This document shows, in pieces, positions 9,047-19,175 of a DNA stretch of 34,805 nt (the first letter of the stretch is position 1; each line of letters opens with the position of its first letter). Location: assembly GCA_021399445.1 (NCBI GenBank), contig JAJTUQ010000025.1, positions 1 through 34,805 on the forward strand, read 5' to 3'. Below the pieces are notes generated by a model that was not told where the DNA came from, ran no database searches, and saw only the letters and a program-made list of their open reading frames with translations. This DNA is from Xylogone sp. PMI_703. Lineage: Eukaryota; Ascomycota; Leotiomycetes. A program made the position numbers and the translations under genes.

Positions 9047-10381
9047 TTAAGCATTAGCTTGGAGCGTTGAGCACGCATTTGACATGAATGTGTAAGTGAT
9101 GCCTTGTGAGGAACATTCTATGGCTTGAGAGTTAATATGGGGCTGGTGTGATAGTGCGGAGGTCGGCTTTGTTGGGGGAGAAGGCGACAGATCCGAGCGT
9201 GATAAGATGGTAGGACTTGTGGTCAAGGGGGTACCAAGCAAAGGATCTTCTTTTGATGCCGATTCCAATGTGGGTGGATGTGTGGGGGCTTGTTGTGGTG
9301 CGCCTGGCTCCGTTAGGGAACCGGATATCACGGACTGTGGTTGCGGTGCATCTGGAAGCTTCGTCCCCGAAGGCATTATCGTTGGTAGGGCCATGGGTTT
9401 TGTTGGTCCCAAATTTGGTGCTAGGAGTTTGGACACTCCTCCAGTGGAGAGCAAGCCCTGTCGTGATGCATTGGGGGCTGCGAACTTAGGTGGCACGAGA
9501 AATGAATTCAGCAGCTGCGCCGAGATGGCGGCATGATTGAGATCCTGTCTTGGGACAAAATGAACCTGCTTCTGTAATGGCGCTGTGTCTGATACTAGTC
9601 TGATATCTATGCACGTCACATACGTCTCAGGCTGATTGATTATTTTGGACTTATCCTGCGACAGGTCAACTGTCACGGTGGGCCAATCCCAAATCCAGTA
9701 CAAAGTGTACGTATCTGACGCCTCCACAACTGGCGGAATCCTGACATCTGTCTGACACCACAGGTTCGCTCCCATCAGGTCATCCGGTGCGTGTGGAAAC
9801 TTAACTTGTCGCTCCCGAGATATACTCGATGGATTGATCTGATAACACTGGCCATCGTCGAAATTTCTCGTGGCGAGCAACTTTCCACGCCTATCGCCGC
9901 CAGTCCCGTTGACGTTCCACACCCCATGAATTCCTAGAAAACTGTCGTTGTCGCGCGGCTTGGACGTGCCGTAGACAAAGACAGTGCCACCATTTTCTGG
10001 CTTTCCAGGCTGGTTGTATGGCTCCGTGACGTGCCCGTTCTCTTGGTATCGGAGTGCAATCCAGTCACCAGGGGAGGCTATCAGAGCGGGGCTACCAGCC
10101 GTCTGGTTGCCAAGGACCTGATACGGACCACACATCAGATCCGTTGGTAGGATAACCTTTCCGATTTCTCGGCCATCAGGGGGGAGTAGATACGTCATCT
10201 GAACATCGCTGAACCCCGGATCGCTACGTAAGACATTGCCACGAGGATATCCTGGAGGGCCGATGAAAGTACCATTGGGGGCAATCACTGATAGCTGCTC
10301 GACCCATGAGTGAGCTCGAACTATTGGGATTGAGCGAAGAAGATGGAATAGAAATGACGCGGGCCCGAGCAAGGACTTCAT
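9047..10381 (-). CDS. Secreted protein with N-terminal His, DUF7492-like, Pro/Ser/Thr tail
   Basis: Single exon. The frame opens at 10411, but the ATG at 10381 gives a normal signal peptide (MKSLLGPASFLF…IPIVRA) of about 23 residues and a 444-aa protein. Cleavage after VRA leaves mature HSWVEQLSVIAPNG. The motifs HSWVEQL, GYPRGN, LMCGPYQ, YQENGHVTEPYNQP, NFDDGQCYQIN and YTLYWIWDWP fit the fungal secreted family I recall as DUF7492; that name is from memory. Counted from the upstream Met at 10411, key residues are His34, His127 (ENGHVT), Cys94/189/219/267 and the Tyr/Trp cluster 235-243. From about residue 290 a Pro/Ser/Thr-rich linker runs to a short Cys-containing C-terminus (IECSSQGITYTF…). 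An N-terminal His plus an internal His resembles a copper histidine brace. Enzyme activity is an inference only. Confidence 0.8.
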   Translation of the reverse strand: MKSLLGPASFLFHLLRSIPIVRAHSWVEQLSVIAPNGTFIGPPGYPRGNVLRSDPGFSDVQMTYLLPPDGREIGKVILPTDLMCGPYQVLGNQTAGSPALIASPGDWIALRYQENGHVTEPYNQPGKPENGGTVFVYGTSKPRDNDSFLGIHGVWNVNGTGGDRRGKLLATRNFDDGQCYQINPSSISRERQVKFPHAPDDLMGANLWCQTDVRIPPVVEASDTYTLYWIWDWPTVTVDLSQDKSKIINQPETYVTCIDIRLVSDTAPLQKQVHFVPRQDLNHAAISAQLLNSFLVPPKFAAPNASRQGLLSTGGVSKLLAPNLGPTKPMALPTIMPSGTKLPDAPQPQSVISGSLTEPGAPQQAPTHPPTLESASKEDPLLGTPLTTSPTILSRSDLSPSPPTKPTSALSHQPHINSQAIECSSQGITYTFMSNACSTLQANA

Positions 10382-13047
10382 AGTGAAACGAACGACCGTG
10401 TCAACAGTCACAAGTATGGGTCGTGAAAGTCATGTAACACAACGACCGTAGTATACTTGGGAGAGAAAAAGATGTGCAAGGCAGCAGAATTATAGATTGA
10501 TGCTGGATAGGGTGCCGGCTATACATCTGGTTACTCAAGCACCACATCAAATTGCGAGCAGCCGGGCTACTATATGATAGTGCAATTCTAATAATAGGCA
10601 TAGGAACGTTGTAGATGAGAGCGCTGTAGATGAGAGCGCTGTAGATGTTAGACCAGACCGACTGAAATACCGCAGTAGCTAATACATCACACCCGCCAAA
10701 GTAAAAGAACTCTGAAGGCTGAACTATTTTTAGCATGTGGTTCAAGAATGAGTATTGGTATGCGTCTATTCACCATCCCAGGCCTAGCAACGCTACTCAG
10801 TTTCTTTTGGTTGCAGCGTAGCTCGCTGGAATAATGGCTTCTTTTCATTCTCCATAGAATAAGTACTGTGGATCCTGCGGGTAGCTACTCACCACACTCA
10901 CAGGAAGGTGTGTTATGAATCCATTGGGGTCATCTGAATAACTAGTCACATTTGCATAAGACGTGCAATAATGCATACATACATCAAGATGCAATCCTCG
11001 TATGTTAACGGCTGTAGATTTTGGCTATTATTTGGCGTGATTCAGTTCTGCTTGTCTTCAAGTAATCGCCCACTGCCGAAGGCATAGTCATATATTCTCA
11101 GAGAGGCAGGGAATCTCTTCCTTTTGTTATTGTAGATTACTATTTCAAATTTTCTTCAACTTGCGACACTGCGATCTACATACACCTTTGACATATGTGA
11201 TAACTAGATCTACTACCAGATCTTCTATAAGTAATCGGGATCATGAATTTACTACATTGTGAAGAGTTTGCATTGATAATGACCGGAATAATATTGGGCA
11301 ATATTGGAGATCCTCCGGCATTTGTAAGAGTTCGTCGGCACTGGTTTGGTTTATCGACCTCCTCTGAATTATATACTACCTCATAAGCTCCCTAAGCTTA
11401 TAATGCTTTTGCGGTTTCCCACTGAACAGCCTCTCCAAAAGTATATGTTAGATATATGACACCCATGACACTCCCAAGGGCTGGATAGTCTACGTAGTAC
11501 AGTCAAGGTCTTATCGCTCTTTTGGTTTCGAGATTTATTGCCAAATATCAGAATTGGAAGGCTGCCCAAGTTTTTTTTTTTAATATAGCCTTGCTTCTAA
11601 GTTTATGTTAGATGAGTGACGATGTCGATGCTCAACTGCCAGAGCAGAAGCAACTAATAAACGTCATTAGCTACTAGAAAATTCCAATTTGATATTGATT
11701 GGGATTCTAGGACTGTACGCTTAGAATCCTCCAAGATTCATGCTCATTGTATTGTAGATATGGCTATAACTAACTCTGCACTTAACGAAATCGAAACTTC
11801 AATTACAGTTCTAGTTCTACCTCTAATCCAAGCTCTAATCCGGGCTCCGATCTTTCCATCGTACCCATCTTAATATCAAATATTTAAACTCCCCAAGGAT
11901 CTCCCATTCTCCAACAACACTTATTCCTTTAACATCACTAATTGGTCTCTTTTACCAACCCCTTTACCTAGTAAAATCGATGAGATTGGCATGGAGCTCG
12001 ATATTTACTCAATTTGCGTGCTCAAGATCATCGTCTTCGACCTGATCTGCCTACTCTATTTAGTGATCTTCTACGCAAACCGGCAGAGAAAACTGAATCA
12101 AAAAACAAAAGACAAAACCATAGGGTGATCTCAAAGTGTTTCATATGGGCGCGCCATCCAAATTACTTAATGGGATGGGATCCATTCAAGTATCTGATTA
12201 TGATATAAAGGGAGTTGGCTGGTACTGCGATGAGAAAATTGTTTGCGTTGGTTCCGGCTATGATGGAGAAGGCTGGTTTTGATTATAATGGGAAAGGAGG
12301 ATGGTTATGTTTATGTTACGACTAATTTAGCTGGCGTTGCTATTTAGTGTTGTGGTCGGAGAGCTTTGTGGCAGCTGAGATTATAGGAACGGAAGACGGT
12401 GGGGATAACAATGACCGTGACCTGGGGTAGGACAAGACGGGGTGATTGCGAGTCGGTATGAGAGACGGAGACATCGCATGTGAAGAGTGAGGCATTCCGG
12501 TGGAGCCTCGTATGTAGTAAGCGGCTAATATATTAGATATATTTTACTTTAAATAGTACTATTCTCCCTCTTTTACCACCATATATGATTACTTGGATCC
12601 TGACTGGGAGTAGACCGTAATGAGCTTCCCTTCTCGAATTAACCCATGTAGTAGCTTCACCGAAGTTTGTTCAGAGACCCAATTAATGAAGAGCCGGCTG
12701 TAGTTGATGAGCAAGGGTGTTGGTTGACTTACTCTTTCTTTTTCTAGGGGTTGATGTAAGGAATGGGATAGACTATGATGTTCCTTCACAGAATCTACCA
12801 CCTTATAGTTAAATTAGCTATGGAAACAATGCTCTAGTGTATGATATTCTTCGCAGGTTACTAGTGATATTTAGGTTATTCACTAGATATGTAAACGCAA
12901 TGGTCAGCCGTGCCCACTGTCATCATGCGGGATGACGCTATCTTCGTTACAATATCATCCTCAAACCCAAGTTTATATATGCATTGCAACCCTTAACAGC
13001 TTAACCAAACTACCCAGATATATGACTAATCTTAACGTTGTGTTATC
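10382..13047. other. Long intergenic region between divergent secreted-protein genes
   Basis: It separates the minus-strand DUF7492-like gene from the plus-strand GMC oxidoreductase gene and must contain both promoters. A short imperfect duplication (GTAGATGAGAGCGCT) lies at about 10612-10645. A poly-T run sits at 11571-11581, and pyrimidine-rich sequence occurs at about 11880-11965, just ahead of a tiny possible ORF. Nothing else coding is supported. Confidence 0.5.
11991..12128 (+). CDS. Possible 45-aa single-pass membrane peptide
   Basis: An ATG in the context GGCATGG opens a 45-codon frame. It has a short polar start, one strongly hydrophobic segment (VLKIIVFDLICLLYLVIFYA, about residues 9-28) and a basic tail (NRQRKLNQKTKDKT). 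CT-rich sequence typical of fungal core promoters precedes it. The pattern hydrophobic helix plus positive cytosolic tail is coherent, but an ORF this short could arise by chance. It could also be the first exon of something longer. No family recognised. Confidence 0.2.
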   Translation: MELDIYSICVLKIIVFDLICLLYLVIFYANRQRKLNQKTKDKTIG

Positions 13048-15299
13048 ATGTTCCGCAGATTCAGAACAGTAGCTTTTGTAAGCTGCCTACATCTAACTTT
13101 CGCAGTCGCGCATCCAAAATCCTCAGGATGCTATTTGTACGGAAATTCAGATCGATTATCAGCATACGATTTCATTGTTGTTGGGGGAGGCACAGCGGGT
13201 CTAGCAATTGCAAATCGATTGTCCCAAGATTCAAGTACGTCCTAACACGAACCTGCGTGGATTTTGAATGACAGACTTCTAGCAAATACGGTGCTTGTCC
13301 TGGAGGCTGGAAAATTGTAGGTTGATTGCTCAGCGCCCTAGGTATACCAACAATGCTTAACACATCTGGTCAGGGACAACAATGAAAACTCCATCACCAT
13401 TCCTTTGCTGGCCCAGATGCCGGGAGGCACGGACATCGAGCATGGTCTAATGAGAGGGGCTATTGGCACGGAATATGATTGGAATTTAACATATGCGCGG
13501 CAGCCAGAAACCTTGAATCGTTCCATTCCCATGACCGCTGGAAAGGTTGTTGGCGGCTCTTCCGTACTGAACCGGATGGCGTTTGATCGCGGATCGGCGG
13601 ATGATTACCAGCGCTGGGAGCAACTGGGAGCGGAAGGCTGGGGTTTTGATGACCTGCTGCCGTATTTTAAGATGGTGCGAGGATCTCATCGTGATCTGAT
13701 AAAGACCGTCAAGCCTAACTATCACATCCTGGCAGAGCGAGACCTTCACTCCTCCGTCATCATCTCTGGTGGCCGAATGGGGCATTGAATACGACCCGGC
13801 AGCGCACGGCGATCACGGGGACGTGCAGTCCAGTTACCCTCCATTTGTATTCCCCTCCTTGCGTAAGTGCGGCTTTCCTTGGATTGGGTGAACCAGTTAT
13901 GCGGCGAGAGATACTGATCTAAGCGCCGATAGGTTACTTTATCGAAGCCATGAAGGAGCTCAACGTTAGCATGCCGGGCGATGGTGCTAATGGGCATGCT
14001 TTGGGTTCGTTCTGGGCTCCAATGACCGTCGACCCTCTCACGATGAGACGCTCTGATTCAAGGACTGCGTTCCTCAATAAGGCTGAGTCTCGCCAGAATC
14101 TTCACATAATCACCGGTGCGCATGTTACTAAACTTATCATAGATGAGGGCAAGGGACGCGTGAGTGGCGTTGAGGTGAGTATTTCCGCCAGTCTGACTGG
14201 CATTCCTCTGCTAAGCCCTCGGCAGTATTCTGCTGGGCCTACCACACCCGTGCTCAGCGTTTCCGTTAACAGAGAGGTTGTTCTATCGGCGGGAGCCATC
14301 CACACGCCCCAGATCTTGCAGTTATCTGGCATTGGAAATAAGACAAGGCTGTCCGGCCTGGGTATTGACGCCGTGATAGATCTTCCGGGCGTTGGTGCCA
14401 ATCTCCAAGATCACATGAAAGTGGCGTTAGCCAACAACAGTAGGTTGCATGGAGCGTTTGAAGCCTCGAAAGCAGCTCACCGCGTGCAGTAACCATCGAC
14501 CTGCAGCTTTCCAACATAACTTCCAACGCAACATTCGCGGCTGAACAGCTGGAGATCTACGAGAATGATGGAACAGGTGAGTCAGCAAGCACCGCTTGAT
14601 CGGTAACTGACCAACTCTCCAGGCCCGTACTCCGCAGGAACCGTGTATTTCGCATTTCTCCCACTCCGTAACATCACCACTTCGTGGCGTGCCATTTTTT
14701 CTGCTGCTATTGCGCAGTATGCTGACTTGTATTCATCTCACCTCCCCTCCGATACCGTGCAAGCCGGATATCTCGAGCAGCATATTCTGCAAACTCTAGG
14801 CCTCCTGATGCCCCAATTTGTAATGCTGGAAGTGATCGAAAACAACGGCGTAATTTCAGTTATCTTAGAGCATCCTTTTAGTCGAGGATCGGTTCACATC
14901 CAAAGTACCGATCCGCTGCAACCTCCTATCATTGATGCGGGGATCTTGACCAACCCTCTAGATGTGCAGATATTTGTTGAAGCATTTAGGTATGCCCGGA
15001 CCATCGCCAATACGGAGGCAATGCAGGCGCTGCACCCTATCGAGACCAGCCCGGGAGCGACCACCCAGACCGACAAGGATATCGAGAACTACGTCAGGAA
15101 AACCATATCGTCGGTATTTCACGCCGCTGGGACTGCCGCAATGTTACCGCGGTCCAAGGGCGGCGTGGTTGATAATAGAGCGATGGTGTACGGGATGACA
15201 AACCTGAGAGTCATGGATGCGAGCACCATTCCCATGCTGCCGGGGACACACTTGCAGAGCACAATCTACGCGATGGCCCTCAAGGTATGGCGTCAATAA
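13048..15299 (+). CDS. Secreted GMC flavoprotein oxidoreductase (AA3-like), eight exons
   Basis: Proposed exons: 13048-13234, 13283-13316, 13374-13674, 13736-13862, 13933-14174, 14226-14439, 14490-14576 and 14623-15299. They sum to 1869 nt, a 622-aa protein, typical for the family. The seven introns are 46-70 bp; most show CTRAY branch points (GCCTAAC, ACTGACC). An N-terminal signal peptide (MFRRFRTVAFVSCLHLTFAVA) is followed by the FAD-binding Rossmann motif DFIVVGGGTAGLAIANRLS, then VLVLEAGKL, the GMC signature region GKVVGGSSVLNRMAFDRGSADDY, AGAIHTPQILQLSGIG, NLQDH, and the catalytic His in SSVFHAAGTAAM with the second His in GTHLQSTIYAMA. It should oxidise an alcohol or sugar outside the cell and pass electrons to O2 or another acceptor. 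Splicing removes every apparent stop. Intron 5 (14175-14225) is 51 bp, in frame and stop-free, so its retention would be tolerated. Confidence 0.9.
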
Positions 15300-17074
15300 C
15301 ATCTTCACGAGAGACGGCTAACCATAAGAAGCTTGCGGATATGATCCTTCAAATATACAGCTGCGATGAATCTGCGTAAAATATACCCAAAGCGAAAATC
15401 CCGGCGCCCCAATGTACCTGGGCAGCGTTGACCTAGGTAAAATCGACACTCATGTACCGCATACGTTGAATTTTACCCACTACATCCCATATTAATATAA
15501 TCAATTATATACAAAGTATCAAGCCCTAAGCTATCCAATCGAAATTTGATATCATATATTGTAATAAGTAATCTGTCAAATTTGTCATTGTAACTTGACC
15601 GAAAAGCTGCTGTGCTCCGAGGCTGGAATGCACGTCGGAGAGTTCGGTGACACGGAGTGAGGAGGGGTCAGGCAGTGGTAAGGGTGGCAAAGATAGAGAG
15701 AATAGAGAGAATAGAGAGCGTATAACTGAATCCCGATGATACAATACAAGTTATACAACGGTGTTTGTGGTAGGGAAACTCGTGGTAGGGAATCTGCACC
15801 CACGTACTCGTGTAATAGTTAATCCGCCGCCGAAACCACTGCGCCGTCTCGGCTGTATATAGGGGCAGAGTGGTAGGCACGCAATACAACAACCTTCCCT
15901 TCTTTTATACAAATAATTGGAGTGCGGTTGGGTCCCTTACGACTGAGCGTGCGCGTACGATACTGCGATGTTGCCAATTGCATTGTATGGCGTAGTCCGT
16001 TGTGGTTTTATTGCTGCCTTAGGGTCTTGCTTGTTGCGCTCTCCGCGCTCCTGCTGCGCATGCACATTCTCCCTTTCACGGTGTATACACAAAAATTGGA
16101 GCCTGTACTGGAATGAAAAATTGGTCTTCGGTCCCCGGAATGCAGAAGGAAACCTATGCCTCCATAGCTGTAGGAACCCGCCAATTAGTTGTGTGGAGGC
16201 TGAGTCGTCCTTGCGGGCCTGACGCGCCATATGTGTGTCCTCCACTCTGACAGTTTTGATTAAAATCCATTTCATTCGCTGAACCGTTCCGATCTTGCGT
16301 CCTCGTATAAGTTTAATGTTTCCGTCTATGGATGTGCATATTCGGCTCCGTCTCGATTTTCCGATCCGAGATGATGGGCGCGGTTTTAATACCTCTACAT
16401 ATCATCGGGTTCTGATTGTGAAGTGTTCACGGATGTAGTTTGCCTTTCTTCTTTATAATCCTATCTAATAGCCGTCCTTCTTATTGCGTACTGGAACAGA
16501 GGTGCCATAGTCAATCTATCGAGCTGATCGGTCCAAGAAGGCCGGTAAATCGCAGGAACTCTACTGGACTACTATAAATATGAGTACGACGCTACCAAAA
16601 TTCGGTGGCCCTAATAGCACGATGAAAAGGGGTATAATTTTCATCATCCCTTGTTTATCGCGGCAACCTCTGACTGATGTTGGATATGTGTTGGCCCCGC
16701 AGCCGGCTTGGTTAACCCATGAGGTAGGCTGTAAGAACGCCCTGCTTCTTTGTGATGTTGCATTTTCATGTGTGACCAACATACATATGCTTGTTAGTGG
16801 CAAAGACACTGGTATCACTGCCGCCATTCCTTCCTTTCTCTAGCAATACAGCTTGCCTTAATCGGGTATGTGGCTTCGGGGAGTGAATATAGGCTTTATT
16901 GAGGCGTCACGCTGAAAATCTGGCAACTAGATATCATCGCTTGTACACTCGCTCATATCTCTTCTATTAACAGCCCTTGGGCTTCCACGTGTCCTTTGAA
17001 TATTGATTTACGTATCGGAAAATCGTAAATTCTAAACCACACGGATTCCCTCAGTCCAAATCCAGTCTGCAATA
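15300..17074. other. Intergenic, possible LTR-like relic
   Basis: No gene is supported. Read on the minus strand, about 15900 to 15530 has a TATATA box-like string, a CTCTCTATTCTCTCTAT tract and a segment resembling one at 1815-1890. A pair of overlapping opposite-strand frames at 16561-16843 carry no recognisable domain. Confidence 0.4.
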
Positions 17075-17883
17075 ATGAAGCTATACTTTATTCATGTATC
17101 TTAGCTCACCCACTTAAATTTCCTCTGTTAACTTCGTATAGGCTCCTCAATGGAGTAACAACGAGCTTAAAGGCGAAGACTCGAGCGACGCGGAGCTTAT
17201 TATATCACTCTGGCCGACTGGTAAGTGACTTTTCAGCGTATCTCTCCCCATTCAAGACGTGGAACCAGAACTTGAAACCCATTCGGGACTGCTACGCTAA
17301 TTCAAAACAGGTGGTATCGATCAAGTTGCAAGCGAATGGGGAGAGGAAACAACTTCTGCCATGAATCATACGGTTGTTGCAGGATACGTCAGTGGTGGAG
17401 ATCGTTGTTCGGTGTTGAAGTTCACTTGCGGCGCGGTTGCACAAGATAAGAAAACTTACATCACGGCCCACGTTCTCAAGAAAAAGAGTAAGCCACCCTG
17501 GTGCAGCAGAAATTAATGGTTTTACTAACGTGCCACTATTAGCCGTCCCTACTATTGTCGTCAATACAATCAATCTCGGCATCTTACTCATTCAGAGTCG
17601 TGTTATAGGGGGCTCCGAGTTGAGTATCGTAAAGATGCATGAGGTCTGGATTGAAAAATTGCACCATCTGATCGAGAAAACAAGGGAAGGGAAAATTGAA
17701 TACATTGTTGTGGCTCTCCAAAATGTCACTGATCGGCAGCAGGATTCAGATGCAGCATCCACAGCGGCCTGCCGAACTAGTATCTTGAAGATTGCAGATG
17801 GCGAGGTCATGGTCTATGGTATGCTACGGCGAGGAGAATCTAAGGTTGTTGATATAGCTGGGGTTTGCACTGTTCACATTTGA
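17075..17883 (+). CDS. Unrecognised four-exon gene, 205 aa
   Basis: Proposed exons: 17075-17095, 17142-17220, 17311-17487 and 17543-17883. Phases match throughout and the product is 205 aa. The introns (46, 90 and 55 bp) are well formed: GTAAGT donor with GCTAAT and ACAG in intron 2, GTAAGC donor with TTACTAAC and TTAG in intron 3. The protein starts MKLYFIHAPQWSNNELKGED and has SLWPTGGIDQVASEWGEET, VVAGYVSGGDRCSVLKFTCG, a probable amphipathic helix VWIEKLHHLIEKTREGKIEY, and ends GMLRRGESKVVDIAGVCTVHI. No signal peptide or membrane segment is evident. I do not recognise the family. The first exon is only seven codons, so the start is the weakest part; exons 2-4 are supported by open frame plus good splice signals. 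Confidence 0.55.
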
Positions 17884-18618
17884 GTAACCCAAGCTTTTCT
17901 GAGGAAGAATATGCTAGACTGATCACCGCCATTACCGCAAAATAACCTTCAACTCTCATCTTCCCGCTTATAGGTTTAGGTTTTACTCCGGACTCACGGA
18001 TCGGACTAGCATAACATGTCTGGAACTCCTTTAACACAAACTCCTCCCCTAAAATGAGCACACTACCATAATACGAGGTACGCATTGGTCTCCAGCCGAC
18101 AGGTGTCACTCATTCTAACATACTGAAGCCTTTATTCGTCAATCTACATCGTTTATCGAAATAGTTACACAATATGAGGTATTAGTTACCGTAAATTGGG
18201 TTACTAGGTGCATAGTTTGGAGAGATATTACCTTTCAGTTTGGTCTGCTGAAGGAGATAACTCTAAGAGAGTGTTGCCTTCGAGAAGCTCATAATTGATT
18301 TTTGAAACGTATTGGTTTTTCTGACAAAAAATGAGGCGAACATGCCAACGTGACCCTTCTTGCATCGCCTCGCGGTCTTGCGTACTCCGTATGTTCTGCC
18401 CCATTGGCGAACGGAGATCCTTGGTGTACGAGGAAGAGCATGTGCAATGATCCGGCTAGATGAAAGGCCCTTCAGCCCGTTGCGGGTGCCCTGGCTGACT
18501 GGTCTCCCTCTTTTAAGTACCGAACCGAATCTCGCCCTTGGGTTCCCATCATCCTTACTTCGCCTTTCTGCCCCCTCAGTTAGCAGCAGCATTTCGACAC
18601 ATGCCGGATCAGAATGCA
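17884..18618. other. Intergenic, changes from AT-rich to GC-richer DNA
   Basis: No gene is supported. From about 18350 the base composition rises, continuing through the pseudogene that follows. This probably marks formerly genic DNA (old promoter and 5' UTR of the phosphatase). Confidence 0.4.
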
Positions 18619-19175
18619 ATGGCTTCGCGGGTGTACATCGCCCGCCATAATATGTGATCGCGTGGATTCATTTTGAATCTGCGTGAGGCTCTATGAGTGA
18701 CTGCTTTTCTATGCGGGCGACACCGAGTGGACGATTGATGGTCGATGCACGGGCGAGTTAGAGATCCTCCGCATGGCGAACGGCGTCAAGCAGGTCAAAA
18801 AACGCGCGAGATCCTAGCAAGGCTAGGCAAGCCTATTGACCCATCTGGGCTTCTGCACGTATTTCACAGTCCTCACCTACGCGCGCAGAGCACTTTTGAC
18901 ATGCTCCGCGGCGACGTGGAGACGCAGAGGCTGGTAAAGGAGGGCACGCAACACATTTTGCATCTCACAGCTCTAAATAGTTTGCTAATGCCATAATCCG
19001 AGTCGCATACGGCTACATTCTCCGTGCTTCCACAAAGAGATGGTTGGGATATGCGATAGACTTCCCTTTTGCTATGATGATGGAGCCCGGTGCTATCGGC
19101 ATTTCGAGCTATGTCCACCACAATATATCTGGGCGAGCCATATCGGTGGGCATGGGCTTTCGTTCTCCCGCCTAG
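18619..19175 (+). pseudogene. Decayed SHB17-like histidine phosphatase (phosphoglycerate-mutase fold)
   Basis: The start MASRVYIARH matches the RHG motif of this family. Next comes a stretch that looks like a dead intron (18650 to about 18716; its expected donor GGTATG reads AATATG), then GDTEWTIDGRCTGE, where family members read GETEWSxxGRHTG. After a frameshift near the A-run at 18797-18802 the reading continues GKPIDPSGLLHVFHSPHLRAQSTFDMLRGDVETQRLV. The central part (about 60-80 residues, including the usual WxYGxYEG) is missing. The C-terminus is clear: VAYGYILRASTKRWLGYAIDFPFAMMMEPGAIGISSYVHHNISG…VGMGF, ending at TAG 19173-19175. The usual VAHGH has become VAYGY, two CAC to TAC changes. 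Functional relatives act on sugar phosphates such as sedoheptulose-1,7-bisphosphate. This copy cannot encode an active enzyme. Confidence 0.75.

Noticed and set aside
14440..14489. Apparent frameshift and premature TAA in the GMC gene near 14490
   Set aside because: A 50-bp intron (GTAGGT…GTGCAG) removes it and restores the family's expected spacing after NLQDH, so the gene need not be broken.
16561..16843. Overlapping frames on opposite strands, each about 88 codons with ATG starts
   Set aside because: Neither shows a domain, a convincing signal peptide or splice context; overlap suggests at least one is chance, and I could not choose.
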